A DNA stretch of 44,254 nt. It comes from Bacteroidales bacterium. Lineage in GTDB: Bacteria; Bacteroidota; Bacteroidia; Bacteroidales; WCHB1-69. Under the pieces are notes generated by a model that worked only from the letters and a program-made list of their open reading frames with translations, made no database searches and had not been told where the DNA came from. A program made the translations under genes and the position numbers. Shown piece after piece: positions 25,143-33,883 of the stretch. Location of the stretch: assembly GCA_016288655.1 (NCBI GenBank), contig JAEEKX010000028.1, positions 1 to 44,254 of the forward strand, given 5' to 3'. Numbering within the stretch: the stretch's first letter is position 1; every line of letters starts with the position of its first letter.

Positions 25143-26255
25143 TTATTTTTCTAAGTAATGCAGTTCCGTAGTGCCGTCGGTATTGAGCAACGTGACGGGC
25201 GTGCGCATCGTCCGGCCGTCGCGGATGTAGATGACATCGACGCGGTCGCCGGGGGAATGCTGTGCCAGCACCTCACGGAGTTCCGAGATGGAGTTGACCT
25301 CGGCGCCATTGATGGAACGGATGACGTCATTGCTTTGCAGGCCGGCACGGGCGGCGGCGCCGTCTTCCGCAATCTCCTGCAGGCAGACGCCCTTGACATC
25401 CGGCAGTCCCAACTCATTGGCCAATTCGTTATCGACCTCGCGAATAGTGACCGAAAGCACGGCGCGTTGCACCTGGCCGTACTCCTTCAGGTCGCCGACC
25501 ACCTTACGGGCGATATTGGACGGGATAGCGAAAGAGTAGCCGGTATAGTAGCCCGTGTGGGAGGCGATGGCCGAGTTGATGCCGATGAGTTCGCCTTCAG
25601 CATTGACGAGTGCGCCACCGCTATTTCCCTGATTCACAGCAGCATCCGTCTGAATAAAGGATTCGACGGAAGTGTTGGACCCGAGGATGTCGAGGTTACG
25701 CGCCTTGGCGCTCACAATGCCCGCAGTGACGGTGGAAGTGAGGTTGAAGGGATTGCCCACAGCCAGAACCCATTCGCCGATACGAACCTTGTCGGAGTTG
25801 GCGAAGACCAACGACGGCAGGTCAGCGCAATCGATCTTGATGAGCGCCAGGTCGGTGCCCGGGTCGGTGCCGATGACCGTGGCGGGGAATTCGCGTTTGT
25901 CGTTCAACGTGACCATGACGTCCAAGGCATTCTCTACCACATGGTTGTTGGTGACGATATAGCCGTCTTCCGATATGATCACCCCGGAGCCGGCACCCAT
26001 CACCGTCTGTTCCCGGGAACCGAACGGTGCTGAAAAATCGAAGAAATCCTCCCAAAAACTGTCGCTGAAAAAGTCCTCCCAGACCGATGTCCTATATTTA
26101 AATGTAGTCTTGATATGAACAACGGCATGTACAGAACTCTCCGCGGCGCCAGTCAGATCGACATAATTGCGGTTGGCGGATTGCGCGTAAGCGCCCACTG
26201 AAAAGATACTTATCAGTGTGAAAATCAGAATTTTAGCAAACATAGTGCGTTTCAT
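25143..26255 (-). CDS. HtrA/Deg family periplasmic serine protease with one PDZ domain
   Basis: 370 residues from the ATG at 26255, which has AAAGGAG 6 bases upstream and gives a good signal peptide (MKRTMFAKILIFTLISIFSVGAYAQ); the frame runs further upstream without signal features. Catalytic triad: His105 (TNNHVVE), Asp135 (GTDLALI), Ser212 (NQGNSGGAL). An aromatic, acidic insert (SVWEDFFSDSFWEDFFDF) near residues 57-75 is in the LA-loop position. One PDZ domain (about 275-360) follows; DegP and DegQ have two, so the layout is DegS-like, but without a membrane anchor. It handles damaged envelope proteins. It lies upstream of rpoD in the same direction. Confidence 0.9.
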   Translation of the reverse strand: MKRTMFAKILIFTLISIFSVGAYAQSANRNYVDLTGAAESSVHAVVHIKTTFKYRTSVWEDFFSDSFWEDFFDFSAPFGSREQTVMGAGSGVIISEDGYIVTNNHVVENALDVMVTLNDKREFPATVIGTDPGTDLALIKIDCADLPSLVFANSDKVRIGEWVLAVGNPFNLTSTVTAGIVSAKARNLDILGSNTSVESFIQTDAAVNQGNSGGALVNAEGELIGINSAIASHTGYYTGYSFAIPSNIARKVVGDLKEYGQVQRAVLSVTIREVDNELANELGLPDVKGVCLQEIAEDGAAARAGLQSNDVIRSINGAEVNSISELREVLAQHSPGDRVDVIYIRDGRTMRTPVTLLNTDGTTELHYLEK

Positions 26256-26413
26256 GGCTTTCTCCTTTCTAAAATTAGATGCTATAAATACAAACAAGTA
26301 ACGAAATTGTTTAAGAAAAATTATTTTTTTATGCTGATAAAAAAGGTGTTTTTGATAAAATTTTTTTTGTAATTTTGCCGCCCGAAAAAAATGTCTAACT
26401 AAAATCAATTAAA
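26256..26413. other. Divergent intergenic region between htrA-like gene and rplU
   Basis: 158 AT-rich bases between divergent genes. The rplU promoter -7 box is at 26370-26377. On the leftward side only the protease gene's AAAGGAG ribosome-binding site near 26262-26268 is clear; no confident -7 box for that gene was found. Confidence 0.6.
26370..26377 (+). promoter_or_regulatory. -7 box of the rplU-rpmA promoter
   Basis: TAATTTTG followed by CCGCC. It lies 36 bases before the rplU ATG, so the leader is short. A GATAAAAAAGG block ends 23 bases upstream of the box, in the same place as similar AAAGG blocks at other promoters here. Confidence 0.65.
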
Positions 26414-26725
26414 ATGTACGCAATCGTAGAAATAGCAGGGCAACAATTTAAGATTGAAAAGGATCAGAAGATCTTTGTTCATCGCCTTAAAGCTGACGAA
26501 GGTGCCGAAGTGAAATTCGACCGCGTGATGTTAGTTGACGACAACGGTTCCGTTAAAGTGGGTACCCCCACCGTTGCAGGTGCAGAAGTCACCGCCACCG
26601 TCCTCAAACATCTCAAAGGCGACAAAGTACTTGTTTTCAAGAAGAAAAGAAGAAAAGGTTACCAGACGCTGAATGGGCATCGCCAGTATCTTTCTTCCAT
26701 CCAGATCAACAACATCACCCTCTAA
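26414..26725 (+). CDS. rplU: Ribosomal protein L21
   Basis: 103 residues, the usual length. It opens [25 protein letters not shown] and ends with the [22 protein letters not shown] segment (in part), the L21 signature that contacts 23S rRNA. It is a structural part of the large ribosomal subunit, next to domain VI RNA. It is the first gene of the rplU-rpmA operon, 43 bases before rpmA, as in nearly all bacteria. The promoter is just upstream. Confidence 0.97.
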   Translation: MYAIVEIAGQQFKIEKDQKIFVHRLKADEGAEVKFDRVMLVDDNGSVKVGTPTVAGAEVTATVLKHLKGDKVLVFKKKRRKGYQTLNGHRQYLSSIQINNITL

Positions 26726-26768
26726 CCCATTCATTCACGGATTTTTATCATTAAAAAAATTATTCATT

Positions 26769-27041
26769 ATGGCTCATAAAAAAGGTGTCGGTAGTACGCA
26801 GAACGGTCGCGAATCCGAAAGCAAACGTTTAGGTATCAAGATATTTGGAGGTCAGATCTGCAAGGCAGGCAACATCCTCATCCGCCAAAGAGGCACAGTG
26901 CACAATCCTGGCAGAAATGTCGGTATGGGCAAGGACCACACCCTCTATTCCCTGATCGACGGTACCGTCGAGTTCAAGAAGAAAAGCGGTGGCAAGTCCT
27001 TCGTCTCCGTCATCCCGATGGAACAGGGTGCTGAGGCCTAA
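26769..27041 (+). CDS. rpmA: Ribosomal protein L27
   Basis: 90 residues from the ATG at 26769 ([22 protein letters not shown]), the conserved start of L27; the frame is open 32 codons upstream, but these overlap the end of rplU. The short N-terminal tail begins directly with AHKKG, so there is no cleaved extension of the Firmicutes type. The tail reaches the peptidyl transferase centre. It is followed 33 bases later by two tRNA genes, which may share its transcript. Confidence 0.97.
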   Translation: MAHKKGVGSTQNGRESESKRLGIKIFGGQICKAGNILIRQRGTVHNPGRNVGMGKDHTLYSLIDGTVEFKKKSGGKSFVSVIPMEQGAEA

Positions 27042-27074
27042 TCCAATCAAATCCAGCAGTTCATCCGCTGGAAT

Positions 27075-27150
27075 CGGGATGTAGTTCAGTTGGTAGAATA
27101 CTTGGTTTGGGACCAAGAAGTCGCTCGTTCGAGTCGAGTCATCCCGACCA
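27075..27150 (+). tRNA. tRNA-Pro (TGG)
   Basis: Complete cloverleaf: acceptor CGGGATG pairs with CATCCCG, the anticodon stem CTTGG/CCAAG closes loop TTTGGGA, giving anticodon TGG for proline, and the T-arm contains TTCGAGT. CCA is encoded at 27148-27150, unlike the other three tRNA genes here. It is 14 bases from the following tRNA-Arg gene. Confidence 0.95.
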
Positions 27151-27164
27151 ACAAAACATACCAA

Positions 27165-27238
27165 GGTTCCGTAGCTCAACTGGATAGAGCAGCTGCCTTC
27201 TAAGCAGCAGGTTCTGCGTTCGAGTCGCAGCGGAATCA
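27165..27238 (+). tRNA. tRNA-Arg (TCT)
   Basis: Acceptor GGTTCCG pairs with CGGAATC including one G-T pair; anticodon loop CTTCTAA gives TCT, reading AGA/AGG; T-arm CTGCG-TTCGAGT-CGCAG. No CCA is encoded. A strong terminator starts 3 bases after the discriminator base. Confidence 0.95.
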
Positions 27239-27240
27239 CA

Positions 27241-27271
27241 AAAAGCACCAGATGTCTGGTGCTTTTTTTAT
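27241..27271. terminator. Intrinsic terminator after the tRNA pair, two-way
   Basis: AAAAAGCACCAGA and TCTGGTGCTTTTT form a 13-bp stem ending in seven T. It closes the rplU-rpmA-tRNA unit and, since the left arm begins with an A-run, can also end the leftward folK-kinase transcript. Confidence 0.92.
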
Positions 27272-27380
27272 ACCCATTCCCGATGGGAAGTCATGCTCGG
27301 GCTGGGACTATGTACAGTGAAAAGTCAACAAAACCGTTCCGTAGAAGTTCCTTACTATTGAAACGTCACTCGAATTTCCA

Positions 27381-28031
27381 TCAAAAGATTCCCTCTTCCC
27401 GCGGGATCACCCGGTTGAGGCCATTCTCGAAATCCCTGTCCAACAGCGACTTCAGGTAGGAATAATGCTCGGGGTATTTCACGAAATCGAGTTCGTGCGT
27501 ATCGACCAACACCACAGGGATGTTGTTCAAATGGCTGAGATAATTCATGTAGGACGACTGGATGTCCTGCAAGTATTCGGGGTCGATGTCCTGCTCGAAA
27601 TCGCGGCCGCGGCGTGCTATGTTGCTGAGCAGCTGGTCAATCTGGTTGTAAAGATAGATGATGATCTCCGGCTTGGGCAGGTAGGCGGAGATGATGTCGT
27701 AAACCTTCAGATAGAGGTTGTACTCGTCTCCTTGCAGGTTGTTTTTGGCGAAAATATAGCACTTGTCGATGAAATAGTCGGAAATGACCAAGTCGGTGAA
27801 GAGGTCACGATGGGAGAGCAACGTCTTGAGTTGCTGGTAGCGATCGGTCAGAAAGGTCATTTCCAGCGGGAAGGCATAGTGCTCCGGATCCTTGTAGAAC
27901 TTGGCGAGGAAGGGGTTATCGACAAAGCGTTCGAGCACGATCTGGGCGTTGAGGTCGGCGGACAACTTCTCGGTCAGGGTGGTCTTCCCTGCCCCGATAC
28001 AGCCCTCGATAGTGATGTAGTTGTATTTCAT
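27381..28031 (-). CDS. Deoxynucleoside kinase family protein (second of two)
   Basis: 216 residues with P-loop EGCIGAGKTTL, a central SDYFIDKCYIFAKNNL segment and the lid ARRGRDFEQDI. It is in the same family as the protein at 22386-23012 but only distantly similar. The family includes thymidine/deoxycytidine and deoxyadenosine/deoxyguanosine kinases; two copies in Bacteroidetes and lactobacilli often form a pair with different substrates. It begins 6 bases after the folK stop, the usual folK-kinase pair of Bacteroidetes, so it is co-transcribed. Confidence 0.87.
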   Translation of the reverse strand: MKYNYITIEGCIGAGKTTLTEKLSADLNAQIVLERFVDNPFLAKFYKDPEHYAFPLEMTFLTDRYQQLKTLLSHRDLFTDLVISDYFIDKCYIFAKNNLQGDEYNLYLKVYDIISAYLPKPEIIIYLYNQIDQLLSNIARRGRDFEQDIDPEYLQDIQSSYMNYLSHLNNIPVVLVDTHELDFVKYPEHYSYLKSLLDRDFENGLNRVIPREEGIF

Positions 28032-28037
28032 CGGACA

Positions 28038-28514
28038 TTATTTTAAATAGGCAAGCATCTCTTCAAAAGATGATGTAAATGGTGGAAGTATCTGATTATC
28101 ATATAATTCAACTAAAAGAACAAGGATAAATTCCCGTTCAGGAATGCGCGGATGAGGCAGGATGAGTTGCGGGGTATCGCGGCATTCGTCCTCAAACCAG
28201 AGGAGGTCGATGTCGATGGGGCGGTCGGAATAGACGGGCTGTCCCTGGCAGTCGTATCGGGTCTTTTCGGTACGGCCGAGGGCGCGTTCGATCTGTTGGG
28301 TCTTCGCCAACACCTGTTCTGGCGAGAGGTCCGTCTGCACTTCCAGCACCTGGTTGAGGAAGGGCGGGGCGACGAAACCCCACGCCTCTGACTCGCGCAC
28401 GGAGGAACGGCGCACGACACGGCCCACTTCGGACTCGACGTGTGCCGCCGCCTTTTGCAGGAAGAGACGGCGATCGGACATGTTGCTCCCCAACGAGAGA
28501 ATCATCTTTTTCAT
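28038..28514 (-). CDS. folK: 2-amino-4-hydroxy-6-hydroxymethyldihydropteridine pyrophosphokinase (HPPK)
   Basis: 158 residues from the ATG at 28514 (MKKMILSLGSNMSDRR); the frame extends 14 codons, but those overlap the promoter box. HPPK signatures: LSLGSNMSDR, VRESEAWGF, DRPIDIDLLWFED with metal-binding Asp residues, and LPHPRIPEREFIL. It transfers pyrophosphate from ATP to the pterin in folate synthesis. The -7 box TAGTTTTG is only 6 bases upstream of the ATG, so the mRNA would be nearly leaderless. Confidence 0.93.
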   Translation of the reverse strand: MKKMILSLGSNMSDRRLFLQKAAAHVESEVGRVVRRSSVRESEAWGFVAPPFLNQVLEVQTDLSPEQVLAKTQQIERALGRTEKTRYDCQGQPVYSDRPIDIDLLWFEDECRDTPQLILPHPRIPEREFILVLLVELYDNQILPPFTSSFEEMLAYLK

Positions 28515-28520
28515 ACGTTG

Positions 28521-28528
28521 CAAAACTA
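28521..28528 (-). promoter_or_regulatory. -7 box of folK, very close to the start codon
   Basis: Minus-strand TAGTTTTG matches TAnnTTTG, and its last base is 6 bases before the folK ATG. With the usual distance from -7 box to start of transcription, the transcript would begin at or next to the start codon. Confidence 0.5.
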
Positions 28529-28531
28529 CGC

Positions 28532-28568
28532 AAAAAAAACGAATCCGGCCACGCAAATGTGGTCGGAT
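28532..28568 (-). terminator. Intrinsic terminator of the YugP-type protease gene
   Basis: Arms 28543-28552 and 28559-28568 (ATCCGGCCAC with GTGGTCGGAT, one G-T pair) and, read leftward, a run of eight T (A-run 28532-28539). It lies 60 bases past the protease stop and just upstream of the folK promoter. Confidence 0.85.
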
Positions 28569-28628
28569 ATTAAGAAAAATTGTAAGAAGCAGATAGACAG
28601 AAAATTCTGACTTCGAAGAAATCAGAGA

Positions 28629-29315
28629 TTAATCCCGATTGATGAGGGAGACGTAGTACAGCAAGCTGGCGAGCGACGCGAGGGCGGCGACCACATAGGT
28701 GCGGGCGGCCCAGGAGAGGGCGTCCTTGGCGTGCTGGTGCCCGATTTCGTTGACCTCGCCGCTGCGTTCGAGCCATGCGAGGGCGCGCTTAGAGGCGTTG
28801 AATTCAACTGGCAGGGTAACGAAACTGAAGATCGTGGTGAGGGCGAAAAGCCCCACGCCGACGGCGGCGACATATAAACCGATCTGGCTGTTCTGCAAGA
28901 ATGACATAAGCAGCAATCCGCCGAGGATGACCCAGGTGGATAGGGTTCCGCCGATGTTGACCGCCGGCACCATTGCCGAGCGCAGGCCCAGCCAGGCATA
29001 GGACTCGGCGTGCTGTATCGCATGTCCGCACTCGTGTGCCGCGACGGCCGCGGAAGCCACGCTGCTGCCGTTATAGACACCTTCACTGAGGTTCAAGGTT
29101 TTGTTCACAGGATTGTAATGGTCGGTCAGATGCCCCTTGATGCAGGTCACCTGCACGTCGTAGATGCCATTTTCATGCAACATTTTCTCTGCGATCTCCC
29201 GTCCCGTCAGCCCGGAAGGCAGGAACTCCTTGGAATAAGTTGACATGCGTTTCCCCATGACCGATTGGACGATCATGCTCAAAATGAAGAAGACTCCGAA
29301 TATCAGCCAATACAT
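28629..29315 (-). CDS. YugP-type membrane zinc metallopeptidase
   Basis: 228 residues from the ATG at 29315 (MYWLIFGVFFILSMIVQ), chosen because it begins with the first membrane span; the frame is open 13 codons further. The zinc motif HECGH (His94, Glu95, His98) lies in a soluble part; then come two or three more membrane spans and FNASKRALAWLE with the third-ligand region. The family (Zn_peptidase_2) is close in layout to HtpX. Its substrates are not known. It is transcribed alone and closed by the terminator at 28532-28568. Confidence 0.88.
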   Translation of the reverse strand: MYWLIFGVFFILSMIVQSVMGKRMSTYSKEFLPSGLTGREIAEKMLHENGIYDVQVTCIKGHLTDHYNPVNKTLNLSEGVYNGSSVASAAVAAHECGHAIQHAESYAWLGLRSAMVPAVNIGGTLSTWVILGGLLLMSFLQNSQIGLYVAAVGVGLFALTTIFSFVTLPVEFNASKRALAWLERSGEVNEIGHQHAKDALSWAARTYVVAALASLASLLYYVSLINRD

Positions 29316-29441
29316 CGTACAAAAATTTATATCTCTTGAACAACCCATCGGCACATTTGTTTAATGGGAAACGAAAATTTAATCCATTTCAAGAAAAAAA
29401 GAAAACATTTTGAAAGGCGCGGTTAATTCAACAAAAAAATG

Positions 29442-29449
29442 TAAATTTG
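29442..29449 (+). promoter_or_regulatory. -7 box of the CoA-transferase gene
   Basis: TAAATTTG followed by CAGCC, 60 bases before the ATG. Upstream TTTGAAAGGCG ends 22 bases before the box; the tRNA-Pro(CGG) promoter at 36095 has GAAAGGCG 21 bases upstream, so the whole promoter is alike. Confidence 0.6.
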
Positions 29450-29509
29450 CAGCCGCGTTTCCATTGAAGGAGAAAAAAGAAATTCATATTATAATCAAAA
29501 ACATACAAA

Positions 29510-30181
29510 ATGAAAAAAGCGATTTCTGCACAAGAGGCTGCCGCCATGATTAAGGACGGCATGACGATTATGGTAGGCGGATTTCTGGCCGCCGGTTCCC
29601 CCAACCGTGTCATCGAGGCGATTGCCGCCGGTCCCGCCAAGGACCTGACCATCATCTGCAACGACGCCGGTTATCCCGACAAGGAGGCCAGCCACGGTCA
29701 AGAGTTGGGGTGCGGTCTGCTGATCGCCGCGGGCAAGGTGAAGAAACTCATCGCCTCCCATATCGGCACCAACGCCAAGGCCATCGAAGGCCTGAACAAC
29801 AAGACGATGGAGATCGAGTTCGTTCCGCAGGGTTCTCTGGCAGAGAAGATCCGCGCAGGGGGCGCTGGTCTCGGCGGCGTGCTCACTCCCACCGGCCTCG
29901 GCACCATCATGGAAGAGGGCAAGCAGAAACTCACCATTGACGGTAAGGAGTACCTTCTGGAGAAGCCCCTCCACGCCGACGTGGCCCTCATCGGCGCATC
30001 CAAGGCCGACGAAAGCGGCAACCTGGTCTATCGCGGCACCACCAACAACTTCAACCCCATGATGGCCACCGCCGCCGACCTCGTCATCGCGGAGGCCAAG
30101 GAGGTCGTTCCTGTCGGCGCCATTGCCCCCGAACAGGTACACACGCCCGCCCTTTTCGTTGACTACCTCGTCGAGGCATAA
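29510..30181 (+). CDS. CoA-transferase subunit A (3-oxoacid/acetoacetate CoA-transferase type), orphan
   Basis: 223 residues. Family I CoA-transferase A-subunit signatures are present: [17 protein letters not shown], the [20 protein letters not shown] segment (in part), [13 protein letters not shown] and [18 protein letters not shown]. It would move CoA between an acyl-CoA and acetate or acetoacetate as part of an A2B2 enzyme. The B subunit, which carries the catalytic Glu, normally follows at once, but here the next gene is kdsA 63 bases later and no B-type frame is in the window. It has its own promoter. Substrate is uncertain. Confidence 0.85.
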   Translation: MKKAISAQEAAAMIKDGMTIMVGGFLAAGSPNRVIEAIAAGPAKDLTIICNDAGYPDKEASHGQELGCGLLIAAGKVKKLIASHIGTNAKAIEGLNNKTMEIEFVPQGSLAEKIRAGGAGLGGVLTPTGLGTIMEEGKQKLTIDGKEYLLEKPLHADVALIGASKADESGNLVYRGTTNNFNPMMATAADLVIAEAKEVVPVGAIAPEQVHTPALFVDYLVEA

Positions 30182-30244
30182 TTTCCACACGCCCCATAAC
30201 GACTTCAAATACAGTTCGTTGTGGGGTATTTTATTTCATTTCGC

Positions 30245-31057
30245 ATGAACATTCCCGAATACAGCACGCTCTTCAACGGCACCGGCAACTTCTTCGTAAT
30301 CGCTGGGCCTTGCGTCGTGGAGAACCGAGAGGTGACCTTCGAGGTGGCGCGTTCGGCGGCGGCGACCTGCCGGACGTTAGGCATCCCTTACTTCTTCAAG
30401 GCCTCCTACCGCAAGGCCAACCGCTCGTCGCTGCACTCCTTCACCGGCATCGGCGACGAAGCCGCCCTGCAGATCCTCGCCGACGTGAAAGCGGATTTGG
30501 GGCTGCCCATCGTCACCGACATCCACACCGAGGAGGAGGCGCAGATGGCCGCCGAGGTGGCCGACATCATCCAGATACCGGCCTTCCTGTCGCGGCAGAC
30601 CTCCCTGTTGGTGGCGGCCGCGCGCACTGGCAAGATCGTGAATATCAAGAAGGGACAGTTCCTGTCGCCCGAGGCGATGCAGTTCGCCGTGCAGAAGGTG
30701 CGCGAGGCCGGCAACGACCGCGTGATGCTCACCGAGCGCGGCACCACCTTCGGCTACCAGGACTTGGTGGTCGATTTCCGCGGGGTGAAGGCAATGCAGC
30801 GGAACCGCTGTCCGGTGGTGCTCGACTGCACCCACTCGCTGCAGCAGCCCAACCAGCCCGCCGGCGTCACCGGCGGCCATCCCGAACTGATCGACACCAT
30901 CGCCCGCGCCGGCGTCGCCGTCGGCTTCGACGGACTGTTCATCGAGACCCATCCCGACCCGTCACACGCCCTGTCGGATGGAGCCAACATGCTTCCCCTC
31001 AAAGAATTACAACCCTTATTAACGAAACTCATACGGATACGACAAGCCATCCTGTAA
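30245..31057 (+). CDS. kdsA: 3-deoxy-8-phosphooctulonate synthase (KDO-8-phosphate synthase)
   Basis: 270 residues from the ATG at 30245 ([27 protein letters not shown]). Signature parts: [21 protein letters not shown] (phosphate-binding Lys/Arg), DIHTEEEA, and [10 protein letters not shown], where the Asn position of metal-independent enzymes reads with Cys28-like GPC; the class (metal or not) should be read from these residues with care. It condenses phosphoenolpyruvate with arabinose-5-phosphate to make KDO-8-phosphate for lipid A core. 29 bases separate it from cysS. Confidence 0.93.
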   Translation: MNIPEYSTLFNGTGNFFVIAGPCVVENREVTFEVARSAAATCRTLGIPYFFKASYRKANRSSLHSFTGIGDEAALQILADVKADLGLPIVTDIHTEEEAQMAAEVADIIQIPAFLSRQTSLLVAAARTGKIVNIKKGQFLSPEAMQFAVQKVREAGNDRVMLTERGTTFGYQDLVVDFRGVKAMQRNRCPVVLDCTHSLQQPNQPAGVTGGHPELIDTIARAGVAVGFDGLFIETHPDPSHALSDGANMLPLKELQPLLTKLIRIRQAIL

Positions 31058-31086
31058 ATCGCACATCCCTAAAAAAAAACAACCTT

Positions 31087-32568
31087 ATGGAATCGACTGA
31101 AAACAAAGACAAATTCTTCATCTTCAATACTTTATCCAAAAAGAAAGAGCTGTTTGTGCCGCTCAACCCGACCCACGTGGGAATGTACGTCTGCGGACCG
31201 ACCGTCTATGGCGAGCCGCACTTGGGCCACGCCCGTCCGGCCATCACCTTCGACCTGGTGTTCCGCTATCTTCAACACATTGGTTATAAGGTACGTTACG
31301 TGCGTAACATCACCGATGTAGGGCACTTGGAGAACGACGCCGACAGCGGCGAGGACAAAGTGGCGAAGAAGGCCCGGCTGGAGCAGTTGGAGCCGATGGA
31401 AGTGGCGCAATACTACATTGACAGTTACCACCGCGCCATGGACGCCCTCAACGTGAAACGTCCCTCCATCGAACCGCGTGCATCCGGGCACATCATGGAG
31501 CAGATCGATATGGTGAAACGCATCTTGGATGCAGGATTCGCCTATATCTCAGAGGGTTCTGTCTATTTCGACGTGGCCAAGTTCGACCAGGCCTTCGGTT
31601 ACGGCAAGTTGTCGGGGCGCAAACTCGACGAGTTGTTGGCCAACACCCGCACGCTTGACGGGCAGGAGGAGAAGCACAATTCGGCCGACTTCGCGCTGTG
31701 GAAGAAGGCCGCGCCCGAGCACATCATGCGCTGGCCTTCCCCGTGGAGCGACGGCTTCCCGGGCTGGCATATTGAATGCACTGCAATGAGCACCAAGTAC
31801 TTAGGCGACCAATTCGACATCCACGGCGGCGGCATGGACCTGCTGTTCCCGCACCACGAGTCGGAAGTATGCCAGAGCACCGTCGCCAACGGCATGGAGT
31901 CGGTGAAGTACTGGATGCACAACAATATGATCACCATCAACGGGCAGAAGATGGGCAAGTCGTTAGGCAACTTCATCACGCTCAACGAGTTCTTCACCGG
32001 CAGCCACAAGTTGCTGTATCAGCCCTATTCCCCGATGACCATACGTTTCTTCATCCTGCAGGCGCACTACCGCGGCACGCTCGACTTCTCGAACGAGGCG
32101 TTGCAGGCGGCGGAGAAGGGCATGTCGAAACTGTACGCCGCCATCGCGCAACTGCCGAAACTGAAGGCCTCCGACCACTCCGACGAGGATGTGACCGCTT
32201 GGGTGCAACGCTGCTACGACGCGATGAACGACGACCTCAACACACCCAAACTCATCGCCGAACTTTTCGACGGTGCCCGTATCGTCAACTCCGTGAAAGA
32301 CGGTAAATTGGCGCTTACCGCTGCCGACCTGGAGATGCTGCAGAAGTATCTGCCGACCTTCTTCTACGACATCCTCGGGATGAAGGAGGAAGAGGCACAC
32401 GGCAACTCAGAATACACCGACAAGTTGATGTCGCTCATCATTGACATCCGCAAGGACGCCAAAGCCAACAAGAACTGGACGGTGGCCGACCTCATTCGCG
32501 ACCGCCTGACGGAGATGGGCATCACGTTGAAAGACACGAAAGAGGGAACGACCTACGACCTCAACTAA
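31087..32568 (+). CDS. cysS: Cysteinyl-tRNA synthetase
   Basis: 493 residues from the ATG at 31087; a longer frame from 30310 reads through the shifted kdsA sequence and is not real. Class I signatures: the HIGH-like motif GHARP in [12 protein letters not shown], the zinc-site residues ([22 protein letters not shown]) and KMSKS-type KMGKSLGN. It charges tRNA-Cys. The C-terminus ([21 protein letters not shown]) is the usual anticodon-side helix bundle. It is in line with kdsA upstream and the M16-type gene downstream (33 bases). Confidence 0.96.
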   Translation: MESTENKDKFFIFNTLSKKKELFVPLNPTHVGMYVCGPTVYGEPHLGHARPAITFDLVFRYLQHIGYKVRYVRNITDVGHLENDADSGEDKVAKKARLEQLEPMEVAQYYIDSYHRAMDALNVKRPSIEPRASGHIMEQIDMVKRILDAGFAYISEGSVYFDVAKFDQAFGYGKLSGRKLDELLANTRTLDGQEEKHNSADFALWKKAAPEHIMRWPSPWSDGFPGWHIECTAMSTKYLGDQFDIHGGGMDLLFPHHESEVCQSTVANGMESVKYWMHNNMITINGQKMGKSLGNFITLNEFFTGSHKLLYQPYSPMTIRFFILQAHYRGTLDFSNEALQAAEKGMSKLYAAIAQLPKLKASDHSDEDVTAWVQRCYDAMNDDLNTPKLIAELFDGARIVNSVKDGKLALTAADLEMLQKYLPTFFYDILGMKEEEAHGNSEYTDKLMSLIIDIRKDAKANKNWTVADLIRDRLTEMGITLKDTKEGTTYDLN

Positions 32569-32601
32569 CTTGTTGTCAAATAAATAGAATCCACTTGGAC
32601 G

Positions 32602-33870
32602 ATGCTCAACCGTGTCACTCCCCCACCCAGCCGCATCAGCGAGATGCCCTGTCTGACGCCACCGCAGTGTCGCATGCTGTCCAACGGGATTCCGCTCTTC
32701 ATTTTTCAAAATAAGGGGCTGGAACTCATCCATTTAGTCGTCAGCACCCGTGCAGGTGTAGTCTATGAGCCGATGAAACGGCTGGCCAGTTTCTGCAATA
32801 ACCTGCTGATAGACAGTCACCCCGACATGTCAGCGGAGAAGTTCGAGGAGTTTCGCGACTATGCCGGCATCACCCTGTCGGTGGATGCCAGCTGGAGCCA
32901 CTCGCACCTGAGCGTGATCTTTCCGCGTCGCAACAGCCAAGCATTGAAAGAGGTGCTGCAAATCATCCTTCATCCCTGTTTTCGGAAAGAGGAGCTGGAA
33001 CGCTATCGTGCCCGCACCATCCGCGATTGGGAATACGACACCCGCAAGGGAGATTTCCGCAGCGCGCAACTCATCCGAAAGTTGTTTTTTGGGGATGAAC
33101 TCCCATTTTCAAAAATTGCAGATTATCGTGATTTTGAGATTATTAACAAAAACCATCTCAACCATTACTTTAAGCAGTCCTATTGTGCCGAAAACATGTC
33201 TATATTCATCACCGGCCATGTAACGCCGGAGGTGACGGAGATGGTCGAAGGGTTGTTTTCCGGTATTCGACATGGGGAGCCGATGCGGATGATGTCCTGC
33301 GACAACGGCATCCGTCCGCCGCAGCGGATTCACGAAACGATGCCCGACGCGCTTCAGACTTCCATTGCCCTGTGCCGGCGCTGTCCCACCGCCAACGACC
33401 CGGAGATCCACGCCTTCCGTTTCTTCAACACGCTGTTTGGCAACTACTTCGGCTCACGATTGATGCAGAATCTCCGGGAGAAGAACGGCTACACGTACGG
33501 CATCGGCAGCACCATTTCCCACTTTCCGGACCGATCCATCTGCCAGATTGCGAGCGAGGTCAACAACGACAAGTGCGAGGCGGCCATCCAGGCCTGTTTC
33601 GATGAGATGAGGCGTCTGCGGGAGGAGCCAGTCGGCAAAGAAGAGATGGACGAAGTACGCAACTTCCTGTATGGAAGTGCATTGAGAGGTATTGACGGAT
33701 CCGTGCAACTGATGCGCTCATACATTGGCTGGCACGAGATCGGCTGCGATGAACAGCGTTTCATCCAATATTACGAAACCATCGGAGCGATTACGGCCGA
33801 CGACGTGCAACGTCTGGCCAACCAGTGGCTGCGCGAGGAGGATTTCAGCGTGGTCACCGTGGGACAATAA
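32602..33870 (+). CDS. M16-family peptidase-like protein lacking the zinc motif
   Basis: 422 residues, two M16 half-domains, no signal peptide. The place of the HxxEH zinc motif reads ASFCNNLLIDSHPDMS, with neither His nor Glu, while the sequence after it (AEKFEEFRDYAGITLSVDAS) follows the family. The C-terminal half keeps the RLMQNLREKNGYTYGIGS motif with the Arg/Tyr pair that holds substrate. This is the pattern of the non-catalytic partner in M16B heterodimers. A catalytic partner is not next to it. It lies between cysS and a membrane glycosyltransferase. Confidence 0.8.
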   Translation: MLNRVTPPPSRISEMPCLTPPQCRMLSNGIPLFIFQNKGLELIHLVVSTRAGVVYEPMKRLASFCNNLLIDSHPDMSAEKFEEFRDYAGITLSVDASWSHSHLSVIFPRRNSQALKEVLQIILHPCFRKEELERYRARTIRDWEYDTRKGDFRSAQLIRKLFFGDELPFSKIADYRDFEIINKNHLNHYFKQSYCAENMSIFITGHVTPEVTEMVEGLFSGIRHGEPMRMMSCDNGIRPPQRIHETMPDALQTSIALCRRCPTANDPEIHAFRFFNTLFGNYFGSRLMQNLREKNGYTYGIGSTISHFPDRSICQIASEVNNDKCEAAIQACFDEMRRLREEPVGKEEMDEVRNFLYGSALRGIDGSVQLMRSYIGWHEIGCDEQRFIQYYETIGAITADDVQRLANQWLREEDFSVVTVGQ

Positions 33871-33883
33871 TCCATTACAGAAC

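Noticed and set aside
30310-32568. One frame covering a shifted kdsA plus cysS
   Set aside because: The part before 31087 translates kdsA out of frame into Arg/His-rich sequence; cysS starts at the ATG at 31087.
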